Source of the DNA: Ectopseudomonas composti
Lineage (GTDB): Bacteria; Pseudomonadota; Gammaproteobacteria; Pseudomonadales; Pseudomonadaceae
Reading direction: 5' to 3'
NCBI GenBank assembly: GCA_946886245.1
Contig: CAMPIF010000265.1
Coordinates: 1 to 6,303, forward strand
DNA length: 6,303 bases
Positions 1 through 6,303 of the stretch are shown here, piece after piece; within the stretch, counting starts at the first letter, position 1; each line of letters starts with the position of its first letter. Under the pieces are notes generated by a model. That model was not told the origin of the DNA. It worked only from the letters and a program-made list of their open reading frames with translations, and did no database searches. The position numbers and the translations under genes were made by a program.

Positions 1-596
1 TGTTTGCCCACCTGGCCCAGTTGCAGCCGTTGCACCCGGAGCGTCTGTACAGCGAACTGCTGGCGCTGGCCGGTGAATTCGCCACCTTTGCGAGCGCCGG
101 GCGGCGCCCGTCGGAGTTCCCGATCTACCTGCACGACGACTTGCAAAGCTGTTTCACCCCGGTGATGCAGGCGTTGCGTGAAGCGCTGTCGATGCTGATC
201 GACAGCAAGGCCGTGCCGATCCCCATCGTCGAGAAGGCCTATGGCGTGCACGTGGCCATGCTGGCCGACCGCAGCCTGCTGGACAACGCCAGCTTCGTCC
301 TGGTGGTACGCGCCGACATGCCCGCCGAAACCCTGCGCGGACGCTTCGGCCAGCAGAGCAAGATTGGCTCGGTGGAGCACATTCGCGACCTGGTCAACCT
401 GCAGCTGCCGGGCATCAACCTGCTGCCGCTGCCGGTGGCCCCACGGCAGATTCCGTTCCACGCCGGCTCGACCTACTACGAGCTGGACCGTGGCAGCGAA
501 CACTGGAAGCAGCTGGCACATTCAGGCGGCTTCGCCTTCCACGTGGCGGGCGAGTACCCCGGCCTGAACCTGGCCTTCTGGGCGATACGGGGTTAA
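1..596 (+). CDS. tssK: TssK, T6SS baseplate-membrane adaptor (3' part, 5' end outside window)
   Basis: This is the C-terminal part of TssK (ImpJ/VasE family). The reading frame is open from base 3 to the TAA at 594-596 and gives about 197 residues. TssK proteins are usually around 440-450 residues, so somewhat under half is present. The TTG at 21-23 is an internal leucine, not a start, because the family-like sequence FAHLAQLQPLHPERLYSELL runs across it from the window edge. Recognisable family stretches are EFPIYLHDDLQSCF, IPIVEKAYGVHVAMLADRSL, DLVNLQLPGINLLPLPVAPR and the C-terminal SGGFAFHVAGEYPGLNLAFW. In the family, TssK is a trimer: its N-terminal shell domain contacts the TssFG baseplate wedges, and its C-terminal region contacts the cytoplasmic parts of TssL and TssM. 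The part seen here includes the membrane-complex docking end. It lies 3 bp upstream of tssL, which matches the usual order. Family assignment is firm; the 5' end and true start cannot be seen. Confidence 0.95.
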   Translation, partial: FAHLAQLQPLHPERLYSELLALAGEFATFASAGRRPSEFPIYLHDDLQSCFTPVMQALREALSMLIDSKAVPIPIVEKAYGVHVAMLADRSLLDNASFVLVVRADMPAETLRGRFGQQSKIGSVEHIRDLVNLQLPGINLLPLPVAPRQIPFHAGSTYYELDRGSEHWKQLAHSGGFAFHVAGEYPGLNLAFWAIRG

Positions 597-599
597 TCC

Positions 600-1931
600 A
601 TGACGGATCAAGACGACTGGCTGAACAAGCCACCGGCAGCGCAGCCGCAAAACAACGACCGCACCCAGTTCATGCCGCGCCCGGGTGGCCGTGGGCCGCA
701 GCCCGCCGCCGAGGTGCCGGCTGCACCGCTGCAGATGCCGGCCGCACCGCTACCGGCGGGCCAGGCCCGTGGCATGAACCCTCTGGAACAGGCCGCCGGC
801 CCGCTGCTGAGCATGCTCACCCGACTGCGCAGCACCCTCGCCCATCCCGCACCGGCCAGCCTGCGTGCACAGCTGCTGGGCTACCTGCGCCAGTTCGAGC
901 AACGCGCCGAAGCCGCCGGCGTGCCGCGCAACGATGTGCTGCTGGCGCGCTACGCGCTGTGTACCGCGCTCGATGAAGCGGTGCTGAGTACGCCCTGGGG
1001 CAGCACCAGCGAATGGGGCAAGCAGAGCCTGCTGATCACCGTGCATAACGAAGCCTGGGGCGGCGAGAAGGTGTTCCAGCTGCTCGAACACTGCCTGCAA
1101 AGCCCGCGCGAACGCCTCGACCTGCTGGAGTTGCTGTACCTGTGCACCAGCCTCGGCTTCGAGGGTCGCTATCGGGTCATGCACGACGGCCGCAGCCAGC
1201 TGGAGGCGCTGCGCGAGCGCACTGCCGCAACCCTGCGCAGCGTGCGTGGTGAGCGCGAGCATGAGCTGTCGCCGCACTGGCGCGGGGTCAGCGTGGCACC
1301 GGATCGCCTGTCGCGGCTGCTGCCGCCCTGGGTCGGTCTGGCCGTGGCACTGGCGCTGCTGCTGGTGTTGCTGCTGGTGCTGCGGATGAAGCTGACGGCC
1401 GATGCCGAACCGGTGTTCAGGCAGATTCACGCCCTCGGCGAGGTGCCGGTGCAGAGCATCGAGCCGGCCGTGGTCAAGCCGCGCGTGGTCGAGCGGCCAC
1501 GCCTGGCCACCTTCCTCGCCGACGACATTCGCGCCAATCGCGTGGCGGTCGAGGATGGCGTCGACCGTTCAGTAGTCACCATCCGTGGCGACGAGCTGTT
1601 CAGCTCCGGCAGCGCCAGCATCCGCGATGACTTCCAGCCGTTGCTGCTGCGCATCGCCGAGGCAATCGCCAAGGTCAAGGGCCAGGTGCGCATCACCGGG
1701 CACAGCGACAACCAGCCGATCGCCACGTTGCGCTTCCCGTCCAACTGGGCGCTGTCGCGCGCCCGTGCCGAGGAGGTGCTGCAGATGCTCGCGGCGCGTA
1801 CCGGCCAGGCCCAGCGCTTCAGTGCCGAGGGTCTGAGCGACACCGAACCGCTGGCCTCCAATGCCACGGCCGAAGGACGGGCGAAGAATCGCCGCGTAGA
1901 GATCACCGTACTGGCGGAGGGTGTGGAGTGA
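600..1931 (+). CDS. tssL: TssL, T6SS membrane-complex protein with C-terminal OmpA-like peptidoglycan-binding domain
   Basis: A 443-residue extended TssL (DotU/ImpK/VasF family). Residues 1-60 are a hydrophilic, Pro/Ala-rich leader with the segment DRTQFMPRPGGR at 20-31. Residues 60-235 are the cytoplasmic DotU domain, with the hallmarks LCTALDEAVLSTPWG (120-134) and ITVHNEAWGGEKVF (146-159). Residues 243-262 are one very Leu/Val-rich membrane helix, giving an N-in topology. Residues about 325-443 are periplasmic and OmpA-like, with ITGHSDNQPI (365-374), NWALSRARA (382-390) and GRAKNRRVEI (426-435). Asp370 and Arg389 align by eye with the diaminopimelate-binding Asp and Arg of E. coli OmpA. 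The inferred role is an inner-membrane anchor binding TssM and TssK and attaching the complex to the cell wall. The ATG at 600 starts 3 bp after tssK and has only a weak GGGG (589-592) ahead of it, so coupling to tssK translation is likely. The stop overlaps the tssM start by 4 bp. Confidence 0.96.
   Translation: MTDQDDWLNKPPAAQPQNNDRTQFMPRPGGRGPQPAAEVPAAPLQMPAAPLPAGQARGMNPLEQAAGPLLSMLTRLRSTLAHPAPASLRAQLLGYLRQFEQRAEAAGVPRNDVLLARYALCTALDEAVLSTPWGSTSEWGKQSLLITVHNEAWGGEKVFQLLEHCLQSPRERLDLLELLYLCTSLGFEGRYRVMHDGRSQLEALRERTAATLRSVRGEREHELSPHWRGVSVAPDRLSRLLPPWVGLAVALALLLVLLLVLRMKLTADAEPVFRQIHALGEVPVQSIEPAVVKPRVVERPRLATFLADDIRANRVAVEDGVDRSVVTIRGDELFSSGSASIRDDFQPLLLRIAEAIAKVKGQVRITGHSDNQPIATLRFPSNWALSRARAEEVLQMLAARTGQAQRFSAEGLSDTEPLASNATAEGRAKNRRVEITVLAEGVE
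714..755 (+). repeat. Two tandem imperfect 21-bp units in the TssL proline-rich linker
   Basis: Bases 714-734 and 735-755 are two adjacent 21-bp units matching at 17 of 21 positions. They encode VPAAPLQ then MPAAPLP (residues 39-52). The period is a multiple of three, so gain or loss of a unit would keep the frame. They sit in the low-complexity linker ahead of the DotU domain and probably only affect linker length. Confidence 0.6.
1916..1921 (+). promoter_or_regulatory. Strong ribosome binding site for tssM
   Basis: GGAGGG lies within the last codons of tssL, six bases before the GTG at 1928. This strong Shine-Dalgarno match at near-ideal spacing decides in favour of the GTG as the tssM start. 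No ATG in this frame lies close by, and the protein from this GTG begins with a short basic leader followed directly by the first membrane helix expected of TssM. Confidence 0.8.
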
Positions 1932-4900
1932 AGGCGTTGTTCGGATTCATCACCCGCTGGGTCATCCCTGTGCTCGGGCTGATCGCCCTGAGCCTGATCA
2001 TCTGGTTCATCGGCCCGCTGCTCAACGCGCTGCAGCCGGCCTGGACGCGCTGGACGCTGATCATCGTACTGTTCGCGCTGTGGCTCGGCTGGCGCCTGTT
2101 CTGCCTGCTGCGCGAACGCCAGCAGGAGCGCAAGGTGCTCGACAGCCTGGCCGCGCAAACGCCGCCGGACGCCGCCAGCGTGGCGACCGCCGAGGAGCTG
2201 GCGACCCTGCGCCAGCGCATGGACGAAGCCCTGGCGCTGTTGAAAAAGGCGCGCCTGGGCGGCGATGAGCGGCGCAATCTGTATCAGCTGCCATGGTACG
2301 TGATCATCGGCCCACCGGGTTCCGGCAAGACCACTGCGCTGGTCAACTCCGGGCTGAATTTCCCCCTCGCGGCCCAACTGGGCGCCGGCGCCATTCGTGG
2401 TGTGGGCGGCACGCGCAATTGCGACTGGTGGTTCACCGACGAGGCCGTGCTGCTCGACACCGCCGGGCGCTACACCACTCAGGACAGCCACGCCCAGGTG
2501 GACAAGGCGGCCTGGCTCGGTTTTCTCGACCTGCTCAAGCACCAGCGCGCGCGTCGCCCGATCGATGGTGCCTTCATCGCCATCAGCCTGTCCGACCTGC
2601 TGCAGAGCAGCGACAGCGAGCGCGCCGCGCACGTGGCGGCGATCCGCTCGCGGGTGCAGGAGTTGTATAGCCAGCTCGGCGTGCGCTTCCCGGTCTACGT
2701 CATGCTCACCAAGTGCGACCTGGTGCCGGGCTTCATGGAGTTCTTCGATGACCTCAGCCGTGAGGAGCGCGCCCAGGTCTGGGGCTTCACCTTCGCGCTG
2801 GACGACGGCAAGAGTGTCGGCGGCCCGCTGGAGAGTTTCGACAGCGAATTCGGCGCCCTCGAGCAACGCCTCAACCAACGCCTGGTCGAACGTCTGCAGC
2901 GCGAACGCGACCCGGCCCGACGCGACCTGATCTACGGTTTCCCGCAGCAGTTCGCCGCGATCAAGAGCCTGCTCGGCGAGTTCCTCAATGGCGTGTTCAA
3001 GCCCAATGCCTACGAGGAACGCACCCTGCTGCGCGGCCTGTACTTCACCAGCGGCACCCAGGAAGGCAGCCCGATCGACCGCCTGATCGGCGCCATGGCG
3101 CAGAGCATGAGCCTCGACCGCCAGCACCTGGCCCGGCAGAGCGGCAGTGGTCGCAGCTACTTCCTCCAGCACCTGTTCAGCCGCGTCGCATTCGCCGAAC
3201 GCGGCCTGGTCGGCGTCGATCAGAAGGTCGAGCGCCGCCGCAGATGGCTGGCCATCGGTTCGCTGGCAGCCAGTGTGGCGCTGGTACTGGTGGTGACCAC
3301 GCTGTGGCTGCTCAGCTTCAACGCCAACCGTGAGCATATCGCCCAGGTCGGCGCCCGCACTGCGCCTCTGGAGCAGCAGGTGCGCAGCCTCAGCCCGGCG
3401 CAGCGCGATGTGCTGGCCGTGCTGCCGTTGCTCAGCGCCGTACGCAACCTGGCCGGTGACCCGCCGGACTGGGCCAAGGGCCTGGGTCTGTACCAGGGCG
3501 ACATGCTCGAAGAGCAGGCCGCCAGCGTCTATCGCCGCTTGCTGGTGGCCACCTTCGCCCCACGTCTGGTCAGCCGAATCGAGGAGCAGCTGCGCACGGG
3601 CGGTGGCTCCGACTACCTCTACGAAGGGCTCAAGGCCTACCTGATGTTCGGCGGCGGCGAGCAGTACGACGCCGAGTTCATCAAGGCCTGGATCGGTCTG
3701 GACTGGGATCAGAGCCTGCCGCGCGATCTGTCGGGCGAGCAACGCCAGGCGCTCGATGAGCACCTGCAGGCGCTGTTCGAGCGGCGCCCACCGGATGCGC
3801 GCCTGGATCAGCGCTTGATCGACGAGCTGCGCATGCAGCTGCAGCGCCTGCCGCTGGCGCAGCGTGTGTATGACCGGGTCAAGCGCCAGAAGCTACCGGC
3901 CGGGGTCAGCGACTTCCGCCTCAGCGAGGCCGCCGGGCGCGACGCCGCACTGGTCTTCACACGCAAGAGCGGCAAGGCGCTGAGCGACCCGCTGAGCGGC
4001 TTCTACACCCGCCGTGGCTACCGCGAAGCCTTCCTGCGCGCCAGCGTCAGTCAGGCCAGTGTCGTGGCCGAGGAACAATGGGTCCTGGGCCGTCAGCTCG
4101 ACAGCACACAGGATGCCGTAAACCTGGCCGCCGATGTACGCCAGCTGTACCTGCGCGATTACGTGCAACAGTGGGATGCGCTGCTGGCCGACCTCGACTT
4201 CGTGCCGATCACCAGCGTGGCCCAGGCCGCCGACGTGCTGCGAATCCTGTCCGGGCCGTCCTCGCCGCTCAAGCAGCTACTGATCGCGGTGGCAGGGGAA
4301 ACCGACCTGCAGCAGGCGCCCGAGTCCGAAGGCGTGGCCAAGGCGACCGACGAGGGTGTCGAGCAACTCAAGCAGAAACTCGGCTCGCTGCTCGGCCAGA
4401 CGCCGGCCGGCAACGCCGTGGCGGCGGTTACGCAGATCGATCCGGTCAGCGCGCATTTCGCCGAACTCAACAGCCTGGTCAGCCAGGACCCAACGGCGCC
4501 GATGGCCATCGATGGCCTGCTGGCAGACCTCAATGCGCTCTACGTGCAACTCAGCAGCATGGTTGGCGCCAGCGGCGAGGCATTGCTCGGCGAAGCGAAG
4601 AATCAGGCCAGCGCCGCAGCAGCGCGGGCCAACCTGAGCGCCGCACGCCAGCCCGCATTGGTCCAGGGGCTGGTCCGGTCGGTCGTCGCCGCCAGCACCA
4701 ACAGCATGATGGGCGGGGTGCGCAACCAGCTCAACGCCGCCTGGCAAAGTGATGTGGTCAACGTCTGGCGGCAGTCGCTGAGCGGCCGTTACCCAATGGT
4801 GCCGGGCAGCCAGCGCGACGCCACGCTGGATGATTTCGGCCAGTTCTTCGGCGTCGGCGGGGTCATGGACAGCTACTTCCGCAAGTACCTGCAGCCTTAC

Positions 4901-5428
4901 GTCGACACCTCGGCACGCAACTGGCGCTGGCAGCCGGGCGCGGCGCAGAAGTTGGGCATCTCCGCCGGCGTGCTGCAGACCTTCCAGCGGGCGGCGCTGA
5001 TTCGCGACGAGTATTTCCGCAGTGGCGGCCTGCAACCGAGCGTGCGCTTCGACCTCAAGCCGGTGAGCATGGATGCCACCATCAGCCAGTCGCAGCTCGA
5101 TCTCGACGGCCAGCTGATCGGCTTCGACCACGGCCCGAGCCGGCCGGTCGCAGTGCAATGGCCGAACCCCGGCAGCATCGGCGTGGTGCGCCTCACGGTG
5201 TCGCCACCGGTCGAAGGCGGGCGCTCGGCGCTGACCCTGGAAGGGCCGTGGGCCTGGTTCCGCCTGCTCGATCAGTCCGAGCTGATTGGTGGCGCCTCGC
5301 CGGATCGCTTCAACCTGCGCGTACGCCTGGACCGCTCCAGCGTTGCCTACGAACTGCGCGCCAGCAGTGCTTTCAATCCTTTCAAGAGTCGCGCAGTGGC
5401 CGGCTTCACCCTGCCGGAGCGGCTATGA
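1928..5428 (+). CDS. tssM: TssM, IcmF-family T6SS membrane-complex protein with intact P-loop
   Basis: A 1166-residue TssM (IcmF/VasK), close to the usual 1100-1200. Two membrane helices lie near residues 11-33 and 41-61 and a third near 439-463, leaving a cytoplasmic domain between helices 2 and 3 and a periplasmic part of about 700 residues. The cytoplasmic domain begins with a short helix rich in Glu/Arg/Leu (about 86-108). It then carries a Walker A GPPGSGKT (128-135), a Walker B-like VLLDTAGRY (174-182, Asp177) and TKCD (261-264), which resembles the G4 base-recognition motif of GTPases. The C-terminal region carries family-like FFGVGGVMDSYFRKYL (about 973-988) and DLDGQLIGFDHGPSRPV (from 1058). 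In the family, TssM spans the periplasm, binds TssL in the inner membrane and meets the outer-membrane lipoprotein TssJ through its C-terminal part. The intact P-loop suggests nucleotide binding, but not all TssM proteins need it. Translation starts at a GTG overlapping the tssL stop, and the stop overlaps the tagF start. No frameshift or truncation is seen. Confidence 0.97.
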   Translation: MKALFGFITRWVIPVLGLIALSLIIWFIGPLLNALQPAWTRWTLIIVLFALWLGWRLFCLLRERQQERKVLDSLAAQTPPDAASVATAEELATLRQRMDEALALLKKARLGGDERRNLYQLPWYVIIGPPGSGKTTALVNSGLNFPLAAQLGAGAIRGVGGTRNCDWWFTDEAVLLDTAGRYTTQDSHAQVDKAAWLGFLDLLKHQRARRPIDGAFIAISLSDLLQSSDSERAAHVAAIRSRVQELYSQLGVRFPVYVMLTKCDLVPGFMEFFDDLSREERAQVWGFTFALDDGKSVGGPLESFDSEFGALEQRLNQRLVERLQRERDPARRDLIYGFPQQFAAIKSLLGEFLNGVFKPNAYEERTLLRGLYFTSGTQEGSPIDRLIGAMAQSMSLDRQHLARQSGSGRSYFLQHLFSRVAFAERGLVGVDQKVERRRRWLAIGSLAASVALVLVVTTLWLLSFNANREHIAQVGARTAPLEQQVRSLSPAQRDVLAVLPLLSAVRNLAGDPPDWAKGLGLYQGDMLEEQAASVYRRLLVATFAPRLVSRIEEQLRTGGGSDYLYEGLKAYLMFGGGEQYDAEFIKAWIGLDWDQSLPRDLSGEQRQALDEHLQALFERRPPDARLDQRLIDELRMQLQRLPLAQRVYDRVKRQKLPAGVSDFRLSEAAGRDAALVFTRKSGKALSDPLSGFYTRRGYREAFLRASVSQASVVAEEQWVLGRQLDSTQDAVNLAADVRQLYLRDYVQQWDALLADLDFVPITSVAQAADVLRILSGPSSPLKQLLIAVAGETDLQQAPESEGVAKATDEGVEQLKQKLGSLLGQTPAGNAVAAVTQIDPVSAHFAELNSLVSQDPTAPMAIDGLLADLNALYVQLSSMVGASGEALLGEAKNQASAAAARANLSAARQPALVQGLVRSVVAASTNSMMGGVRNQLNAAWQSDVVNVWRQSLSGRYPMVPGSQRDATLDDFGQFFGVGGVMDSYFRKYLQPYVDTSARNWRWQPGAAQKLGISAGVLQTFQRAALIRDEYFRSGGLQPSVRFDLKPVSMDATISQSQLDLDGQLIGFDHGPSRPVAVQWPNPGSIGVVRLTVSPPVEGGRSALTLEGPWAWFRLLDQSELIGGASPDRFNLRVRLDRSSVAYELRASSAFNPFKSRAVAGFTLPERL
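5416..5419 (+). promoter_or_regulatory. Ribosome binding site for tagF
   Basis: GGAG sits five bases before the ATG at 5425, inside the last tssM codons. Two more in-frame ATGs follow at 5431 and 5434, but their spacing from this site (11 and 14 bases) is poorer. The 5425 ATG, which forms the ATGA overlap with the tssM stop, is therefore preferred. Confidence 0.65.
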
Positions 5429-6078
5429 CGATGATGGGTTTCTACGGCAAGGTCGCCAGCCGCGGCGACTTCATCGAACGCAACCTGACGAAGGACTTCC
5501 AGCGCGGCTGGGACGCCTGGCTATCGGCTGGCCTGCAGAGCAGTCAGGGCCAGCTCGGCGAAAGCTGGCTGGACGCCTACCTGACCAGCCCGCTGTGGCG
5601 CTTCGCACTCGCCCCAGGCGTCTGCGGTGGCGAGGCCATGGCCGGGGTGCTGATGCCGAGCATCGACCGCGTCGGCCGCTACTTTCCGCTGACGGTCGCC
5701 TGCCGTATTCCTGGTGGGCAACCGCTGCAGGCCATGCTGGCGAACGAAGCGTGGTTCGAGCGAATCGAGGATCTGCTGCTGAGCACCCTGGAAGAGGGCG
5801 CCCGCTTCGAAGACTTCGAGACAGCGGTGCAGAGCCTGGAGCCCCTGCCGGCTACAGCGCTGCCCGCCTACGACCAGGCGCATGGTCTGCAGCATTGGCC
5901 GGTGATCGATGCGCCGGGGCGCCTGGCCGCACTCGCAGCCGAGGCCTGCAGCGGTGCCAGCCTGTGGTGGGGGCGCGGCTCGCAGCGCATCGCGGCCGGA
6001 TTGCGCCGTTGCCAGGGGCTGCCACCGACCGAGTCCTTCGCGGCTTATCTGCTGGGCCCGGAGGTCGTAGCGCAATGA
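5425..6078 (+). CDS. tagF: TagF, T6SS post-translational regulator (DUF2094-type)
   Basis: A 217-residue TagF (ImpM/SciT-type family). Family features are the N-terminal GFYGKVASRGDFIERNL (5-21), WLDAYLTSPLWRFALAPG (48-65), DRVGRYFPLTVACRIP (81-96) and a late SLWWGRG (169-175). There is no signal peptide and no membrane helix, so it should be cytoplasmic. In P. aeruginosa and Agrobacterium, TagF proteins hold T6SS assembly off, at least partly by binding the FHA protein; the same role here is inferred from family and position. The frame is open further upstream, back into tssM, but that extension is a shadow of tssM codons. The ATG at 5425 fits the family N-terminus, has a GGAG five bases upstream and overlaps the tssM stop by 4 bp. 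ATGs at 5431 and 5434 are possible alternatives and would change only the first three residues. The stop overlaps the pppA start by 4 bp. Confidence 0.94.
   Translation: MTMMGFYGKVASRGDFIERNLTKDFQRGWDAWLSAGLQSSQGQLGESWLDAYLTSPLWRFALAPGVCGGEAMAGVLMPSIDRVGRYFPLTVACRIPGGQPLQAMLANEAWFERIEDLLLSTLEEGARFEDFETAVQSLEPLPATALPAYDQAHGLQHWPVIDAPGRLAALAAEACSGASLWWGRGSQRIAAGLRRCQGLPPTESFAAYLLGPEVVAQ
6060..6064 (+). promoter_or_regulatory. Ribosome binding site for the PP2C phosphatase gene
   Basis: GGAGG ends ten bases before the ATG at 6075, inside the last codons of tagF. The match to the 16S tail is good and the spacing is slightly long. With the ATGA overlap it supports the start at 6075. Confidence 0.6.
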
Positions 6079-6303
6079 CTGCAGTGCATTACCAGTCGGC
6101 GGCCTACAGCCATGTCGGCCTGGTTCGTCAGATCAACGAAGACGCCTACCTGGAACGTCCCGAGGCGGGCCTCTGGGTGGTGGCCGACGGCATGGGCGGG
6201 CACGCGGCCGGCGATTACGTCAGCAGCCTGATCGTCGACAGCCTGCGCCACATCAAGGCGAGCGACACCCTGAGTGACTACGAGCATGTGCTGCGGCTCA
6301 GCC
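6075..6303 (+). CDS. pppA: PppA/Stp1-type PP2C Ser/Thr protein phosphatase (5' part, 3' end outside window)
   Basis: The first 76 codons of a PPM/PP2C-family phosphatase; the frame stays open to the window edge. Bacterial members are about 240-260 residues, so roughly 30 percent is visible. Motif 1 appears as GLVRQINEDAYL (15-26), with Arg18 in the phosphate-contact position and Glu22-Asp23 in the metal-site position. Motif 2 appears as VVADGMGGHAAGDYVS (35-50), with Asp38-Gly39 as metal ligands. All key N-terminal residues are intact, so an active Mn/Mg-dependent enzyme is expected. There is no signal peptide. In T6SS clusters of this kind PppA opposes the kinase PpkA by dephosphorylating threonine on pathway targets such as the FHA protein, lowering secretion. 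That role is inferred from its place directly after tagF. The kinase gene is expected next downstream but is not in the window. The start is set by the 4-bp ATGA overlap with tagF. Confidence 0.93.
   Translation, partial: MTAVHYQSAAYSHVGLVRQINEDAYLERPEAGLWVVADGMGGHAAGDYVSSLIVDSLRHIKASDTLSDYEHVLRLS

Noticed and set aside
21..23. TTG as a start codon for the first gene.
   Set aside because: The frame continues upstream to the window edge with TssK-like sequence and no stop, so this is an internal codon of a truncated gene.
750..1430. A 226-codon minus-strand open frame under tssL, rich in Gln and His.
   Set aside because: The composition is that of the reverse complement of Leu (CTG) and Val (GTG) codons in tssL, not of a real protein.
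2240..2250. A short A-run (TTGAAAAAGG) in tssM as a possible programmed frameshift site.
   Set aside because: Only five A bases are present and no alternative frame product makes sense. The tssM frame runs uninterrupted through the expected domains.
1427..3763. A 778-codon open frame on the minus strand under tssL and tssM.
   Set aside because: Its codons are exactly in register with those of tssM over most of its length, so a stop would need a sense TTA, CTA or TCA codon, all rare in this GC-rich genome. The protein is low-complexity, rich in Ala, Gln, Glu and Leu, and shows no family resemblance.
4277..5158. A 293-codon minus-strand open frame under tssM.
   Set aside because: It has the same in-register relationship to tssM codons, and its His/Ala/Arg-rich composition is typical of a shadow.
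5158..5424. A possible long N-terminal extension of tagF using an ATG at 5158.
   Set aside because: The extension is Arg/Gly/Ala-rich, lies wholly within tssM coding sequence and does not resemble the TagF family. The ATG at 5425 has a ribosome binding site and the family N-terminus.
5521..6075. A 184-codon minus-strand open frame under tagF.
   Set aside because: It is in register with tagF codons and explained by codon bias; the tagF strand has clear family motifs.
1..6303. A hidden accessory system such as a toxin-immunity pair, defence island, prophage or CRISPR array.
   Set aside because: The window is filled end to end by five recognisable T6SS genes with no intergenic space, inverted repeats, transposase or composition shift.

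Overview
This window is an internal piece of a type VI secretion system (T6SS) gene cluster. All genes lie on the + strand and run through the whole 6.3 kb with essentially no non-coding DNA. The sequence is visibly GC-rich, with G/C at most third codon positions and very few TTA, CTA or TCA codons. That composition and the gene order tssK-tssL-tssM-tagF-pppA point to a Pseudomonas or close relative. From memory this is the order of the P. aeruginosa HSI-I (H1-T6SS) core. The genus is an inference; no taxonomic marker gene is present.

Layout: 1-596 is the 3' part of tssK (baseplate to membrane-complex adaptor), cut by the window edge. 600-1931 is tssL, the 'extended' form: DotU cytoplasmic domain, one transmembrane helix, and an OmpA-like peptidoglycan-binding domain. 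1928-5428 is tssM (IcmF family), with three predicted membrane helices, a cytoplasmic NTPase domain with an intact P-loop, and a large periplasmic part. 5425-6078 is tagF, a post-translational regulator of T6SS. 6075-6303 is the 5' end of a PP2C-family Ser/Thr phosphatase gene (pppA/stp1 type), cut by the window edge.

The genes form one tightly packed operon segment. tssK and tssL are 3 bp apart. The tssL/tssM, tssM/tagF and tagF/pppA junctions are 4-bp stop-start overlaps (GTGA, ATGA, ATGA), each preceded by a purine-rich ribosome binding site. No promoter, terminator, RNA gene, mobile element or CRISPR array is visible.

Functionally, TssL and TssM (with the lipoprotein TssJ, probably encoded upstream) build the trans-envelope complex, and TssK docks the baseplate onto it. 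TagF and the phosphatase belong to the off-switch side of the threonine phosphorylation pathway, whose kinase PpkA and FHA protein are expected just outside the window. The most testable observation is a threonine in a charged/proline-glycine context near the TssL N-terminus (Thr22), a candidate target of that pathway. I found no evidence of an undescribed system; this is a well-organised, ordinary T6SS core segment.
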